Shown here: piece after piece, positions 62,644 through 64,000 of the stretch
Numbering within the stretch: position 1 is the stretch's first letter
How the letters are laid out: every line of letters begins with the position of its first letter
Program-made: the position numbers and the translations under genes
Assembly (NCBI RefSeq): GCF_029626175.1
Contig: NZ_JARUBM010000002.1
Coordinates: forward strand, 868,001-932,000
Direction: 5' to 3'
DNA length: 64,000 nucleotides
Origin: Micromonospora sp. WMMD1082
GTDB lineage: Bacteria > Actinomycetota > Actinomycetes > Mycobacteriales > Micromonosporaceae
Notes under the pieces: model-generated
What the model saw: the letters and a program-made list of their open reading frames with translations, nothing else
What the model was told of the DNA's origin: nothing
Database searches by the model: none

Positions 62644-62750
62644 CGCGCCACCGTGCCTTCCAGCACCGCGCGCGTCGGCACCGACCCTGGCAGCAGGTGG
62701 TGAATCCGGGGCCGAGGGCGCGGCGGTATCGGGGCCGTAAGGTCTGTCAT
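62640..62750 (-). CDS. 36-residue peptide coupled to the spread gene
   Basis: This very short gene has a strong ribosome binding site (GGAGG, 8 bp before the ATG at 62750) and its stop overlaps the next start as ATGA. It encodes MTDLTAPIPPRPRPRIHHLL and a further 16 residues, Pro/Arg-rich. It is most likely a leader peptide that couples translation to the DUF2637-like gene; it may also be a small protein in its own right. Confidence 0.55.
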   Translation of the reverse strand: MTDLTAPIPPRPRPRIHHLLPGSVPTRAVLEGTVAR

Positions 62751-62874
62751 CAGTCGGACCTCCGTTGTCCGATCAAGGTCCCGGCCGGTGGGTTGCCTCC
62801 ACCGGCCGGGACCGCCTGCGTTTACGGGCCGGATAGGGCACCAACGGTGGGTGATCATCCGGCTCATCGTGAGA

Positions 62875-62923
62875 GCTACGGGTTATCGGCAGCGCTACGG
62901 GTAACGCACCTGGTGTACGGTGC
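62875..62923. promoter_or_regulatory. Operator-like sites upstream of the spread operon
   Basis: In the gap before the leftward operon there are GCTACGGG at 62875-62882, the near-palindrome GCGCTACGGGTAACGC at 62892-62907, and an inverted repeat GCACC-N8-GGTGC at 62906-62923. The two GCTACGGG copies are 19 bp apart, i.e. nearly two helical turns, typical of binding sites for dimeric repressors of the KorSA/GntR style. No protein is assigned. Confidence 0.55.
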
Positions 62924-62983
62924 TCGGATTTCCCTTCCGGCAGGGGCCGGGTCGCCCTGACCGCACGCAGCGGTTGACGCCGC

Positions 62984-63460
62984 TCAGCGCGCCGGCGGCT
63001 GGCCGGGCGGGGGGTGGATCGGCGCGGTGAACGCCTTGACGCAGTAGCCGGAGCAGTGCTCCCGCCAGGTGGTGTCGTCGGCGTCATCGGCGTAGAGCAG
63101 GTGCCCGGTGGCCCGGCGGGTGCCGAGCCGATATCCGGCGGCGCGAAGCCGGGTGGCGGCGTCGGCGCGACTGATGACGCGCCAGCCCTCCGTGTACAAC
63201 ACGGCCTCCACCTCGGCCGTCGTCCGCCGGGCGAAGGGATGCCCGGCCGGCAGCGGTACCGGCGTGGTCGCCTCCAGCAACCTGAACCCGCGGGCCGGGA
63301 CCGGGCCGTTGTCGTGGTGGGGACGGATGCCGATCAGGCCGGCGGCCCCGGTCGGCAGGTGCAGCCACACCTCACCGAGGTCGGCGGCAGCGAGCGGGTC
63401 ACCGGGCCAACCGCCGAGGCGGCCGGCACCGTCGAGGTGGCTTGTCACGCGCGTTGTCAT
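62984..63460 (-). CDS. Unrecognised 158-residue protein
   Basis: This protein starts MTTRVTSHLDGAGRLGGWPGD behind GGAGAG. It is a mixed alpha/beta protein (LGEVWLHLPTGAAGLIGIRPHHD, then VEAVLYTEGWRVISRADAATRLRAAGYRLG) with two adjacent cysteines (CSGYC) near the C-terminus and a Pro-rich tail. No family recognised. It lies upstream of the spread operon in the same direction but separated by the regulatory sites. Confidence 0.65.
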   Translation of the reverse strand: MTTRVTSHLDGAGRLGGWPGDPLAAADLGEVWLHLPTGAAGLIGIRPHHDNGPVPARGFRLLEATTPVPLPAGHPFARRTTAEVEAVLYTEGWRVISRADAATRLRAAGYRLGTRRATGHLLYADDADDTTWREHCSGYCVKAFTAPIHPPPGQPPAR

Positions 63461-63533
63461 GAGGTCTCTCCACAAGGACTTGACGTCGGGGGCCGGCAGC
63501 ACCACTCCGATATGAGTTGTAATGATACCGCAA

Positions 63534-64000
63534 TTAGTCAGTGTTGCCGCCCGGATCATCGAAAAGCGTGAGCTGGTCGGGGTGCGGAGCCCGAGGCCGG
63601 GAGCGCCAGGCCAGCGCGCTACGCCGGTTACTCGCCGGCGCCACGGGCGGGATCGACGGCAGGTCGACCAGCGGTGTCGACGGAGCGGACGGCGCGCGTG
63701 CGGCGTACCGAAGGGCGTCCATCACCTCCTCCCGGTAGACCAGGGCGTAGCGAAAGCAGTTGCGGCAGTCGGTGGGAACTCGGCAGCCAGTCAGCGGGTC
63801 CGGACGGCTCAGGTGCGTGCAACCTGGGAGGCGGATGCGTTCCCGTCGGGCGGTGGCGGACCAGGCTTGGCTGTCGGAGCTGGCCAGCAGCGGGCCGACG
63901 AGCCGTAGCGCGTTGATGCTCACGCCGAATCCGTGCATCCGCATGCCGAGCGGCGCGAGGGTGCCCAGGACGCGGGCAACCTCGCGCTGGGAGCCGCGCC
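63534..64000 (-). CDS. DpdA/queuine-transglycosylase-like protein, C-terminal part
   Basis: The frame runs from the right window edge to a TAA at 63534-63536, so only the C-terminal 154 or so residues are visible. It contains HGFGVSINALRL, then LASSDSQAWS and a cysteine-rich metal site LPGCTH...DCRNCFRYAL. This matches the C-terminal half of tRNA-guanine transglycosylase relatives of the DpdA type (DUF7221-like proteins), which insert 7-deazaguanines into DNA or tRNA. The catalytic aspartates lie outside the window. The tail (PDQLTLFDDPGGNTD) is short and unstructured. A PP-loop protein lies about 7 kb to the left. Confidence 0.65.
   Translation of the reverse strand, partial: RGSQREVARVLGTLAPLGMRMHGFGVSINALRLVGPLLASSDSQAWSATARRERIRLPGCTHLSRPDPLTGCRVPTDCRNCFRYALVYREEVMDALRYAARAPSAPSTPLVDLPSIPPVAPASNRRSALAWRSRPRAPHPDQLTLFDDPGGNTD

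Noticed and set aside
1..64000. CRISPR arrays, tRNA and rRNA genes, IS elements
   Set aside because: No regularly spaced repeats, no tRNA cloverleaf, no transposase or tyrosine/serine integrase motif was found by reading both strands; a tRNA scan would settle this.

Overview
The window is high-GC DNA in which ATG and GTG starts are mixed and most genes in an operon overlap by 4 bp (ATGA or GTGA). The gene families (DUF4913, DUF2637, an SCO6880-like transfer protein, an M23/lysozyme-like transfer peptidase, a LysM-BTAD protein beside tad genes) point to an actinomycete. Micromonosporaceae or Streptomycetaceae is a guess from family content only. I see no rRNA, tRNA, integrase, CRISPR array or insertion sequence, so the window looks like the interior of a large conjugative element (ICE or plasmid), or of a chromosomal island that carries one.

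Left part (1-18059): a DNA-processing and probable defence island. A four-gene minus-strand operon (1-4280) encodes a coiled-coil protein, a RecB/Cas4-like nuclease with a four-cysteine Fe-S signature, a 465-residue protein I do not recognise, and an SF1 helicase cut by the window edge. Divergent from it, sbcD-sbcC (4424-8667) is followed by a complete four-gene Wadjet-type SMC system of the DUF2397/DUF2398/TIGR02680/DUF2399 kind (8809-18059).

Middle left (18221-31379): a full tad (Flp pilus) locus on the minus strand: LysM-BTAD membrane protein, three TadE/TadG-like pseudopilins, a small Flp-like pilin, TadC, TadB, TadA, a TadZ/CpaE-like ATPase, CpaB, a secreted protein and a lipoprotein. 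A 548-bp regulatory gap with palindromes separates it from two plus-strand winged-helix regulators and a prepilin peptidase.

Middle right (31695-53626): a 2.9-kilo-residue methyltransferase/SNF2-helicase protein (DarB-like) with an embedded second reading frame, two accessory genes (one a decayed relaxase-like paralogue), an M23 peptidase with a lytic-transglycosylase-like domain, and a lipoprotein, all minus strand. A divergent 358-bp gap leads into a plus-strand type IV secretion operon: a VirB2-like small membrane protein, a VirB8-position protein, VirB6/TrbL, SCO6880-like, VirB4-like ATPase, VirD4-like coupling protein, a small coiled coil, and an unusual DnaG-primase/PP2C-phosphatase fusion.

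Right part (53911-64000), all minus strand: the mobilisation and maintenance module. It holds a DUF4913 protein, a PP-loop (PAPS-reductase-like) protein, a relaxase with an HxH motif, an excisionase/AlpA-like HTH protein, a two-HTH-like DNA-binding protein, a DUF2637-like spread protein coupled to a 36-codon leader gene, and the C-terminal part of a DpdA/queuine-transglycosylase-like protein at the window edge. A short motif (GCTACGGGTARC) recurs in or near several control regions of the transfer genes and may mark a shared regulon.
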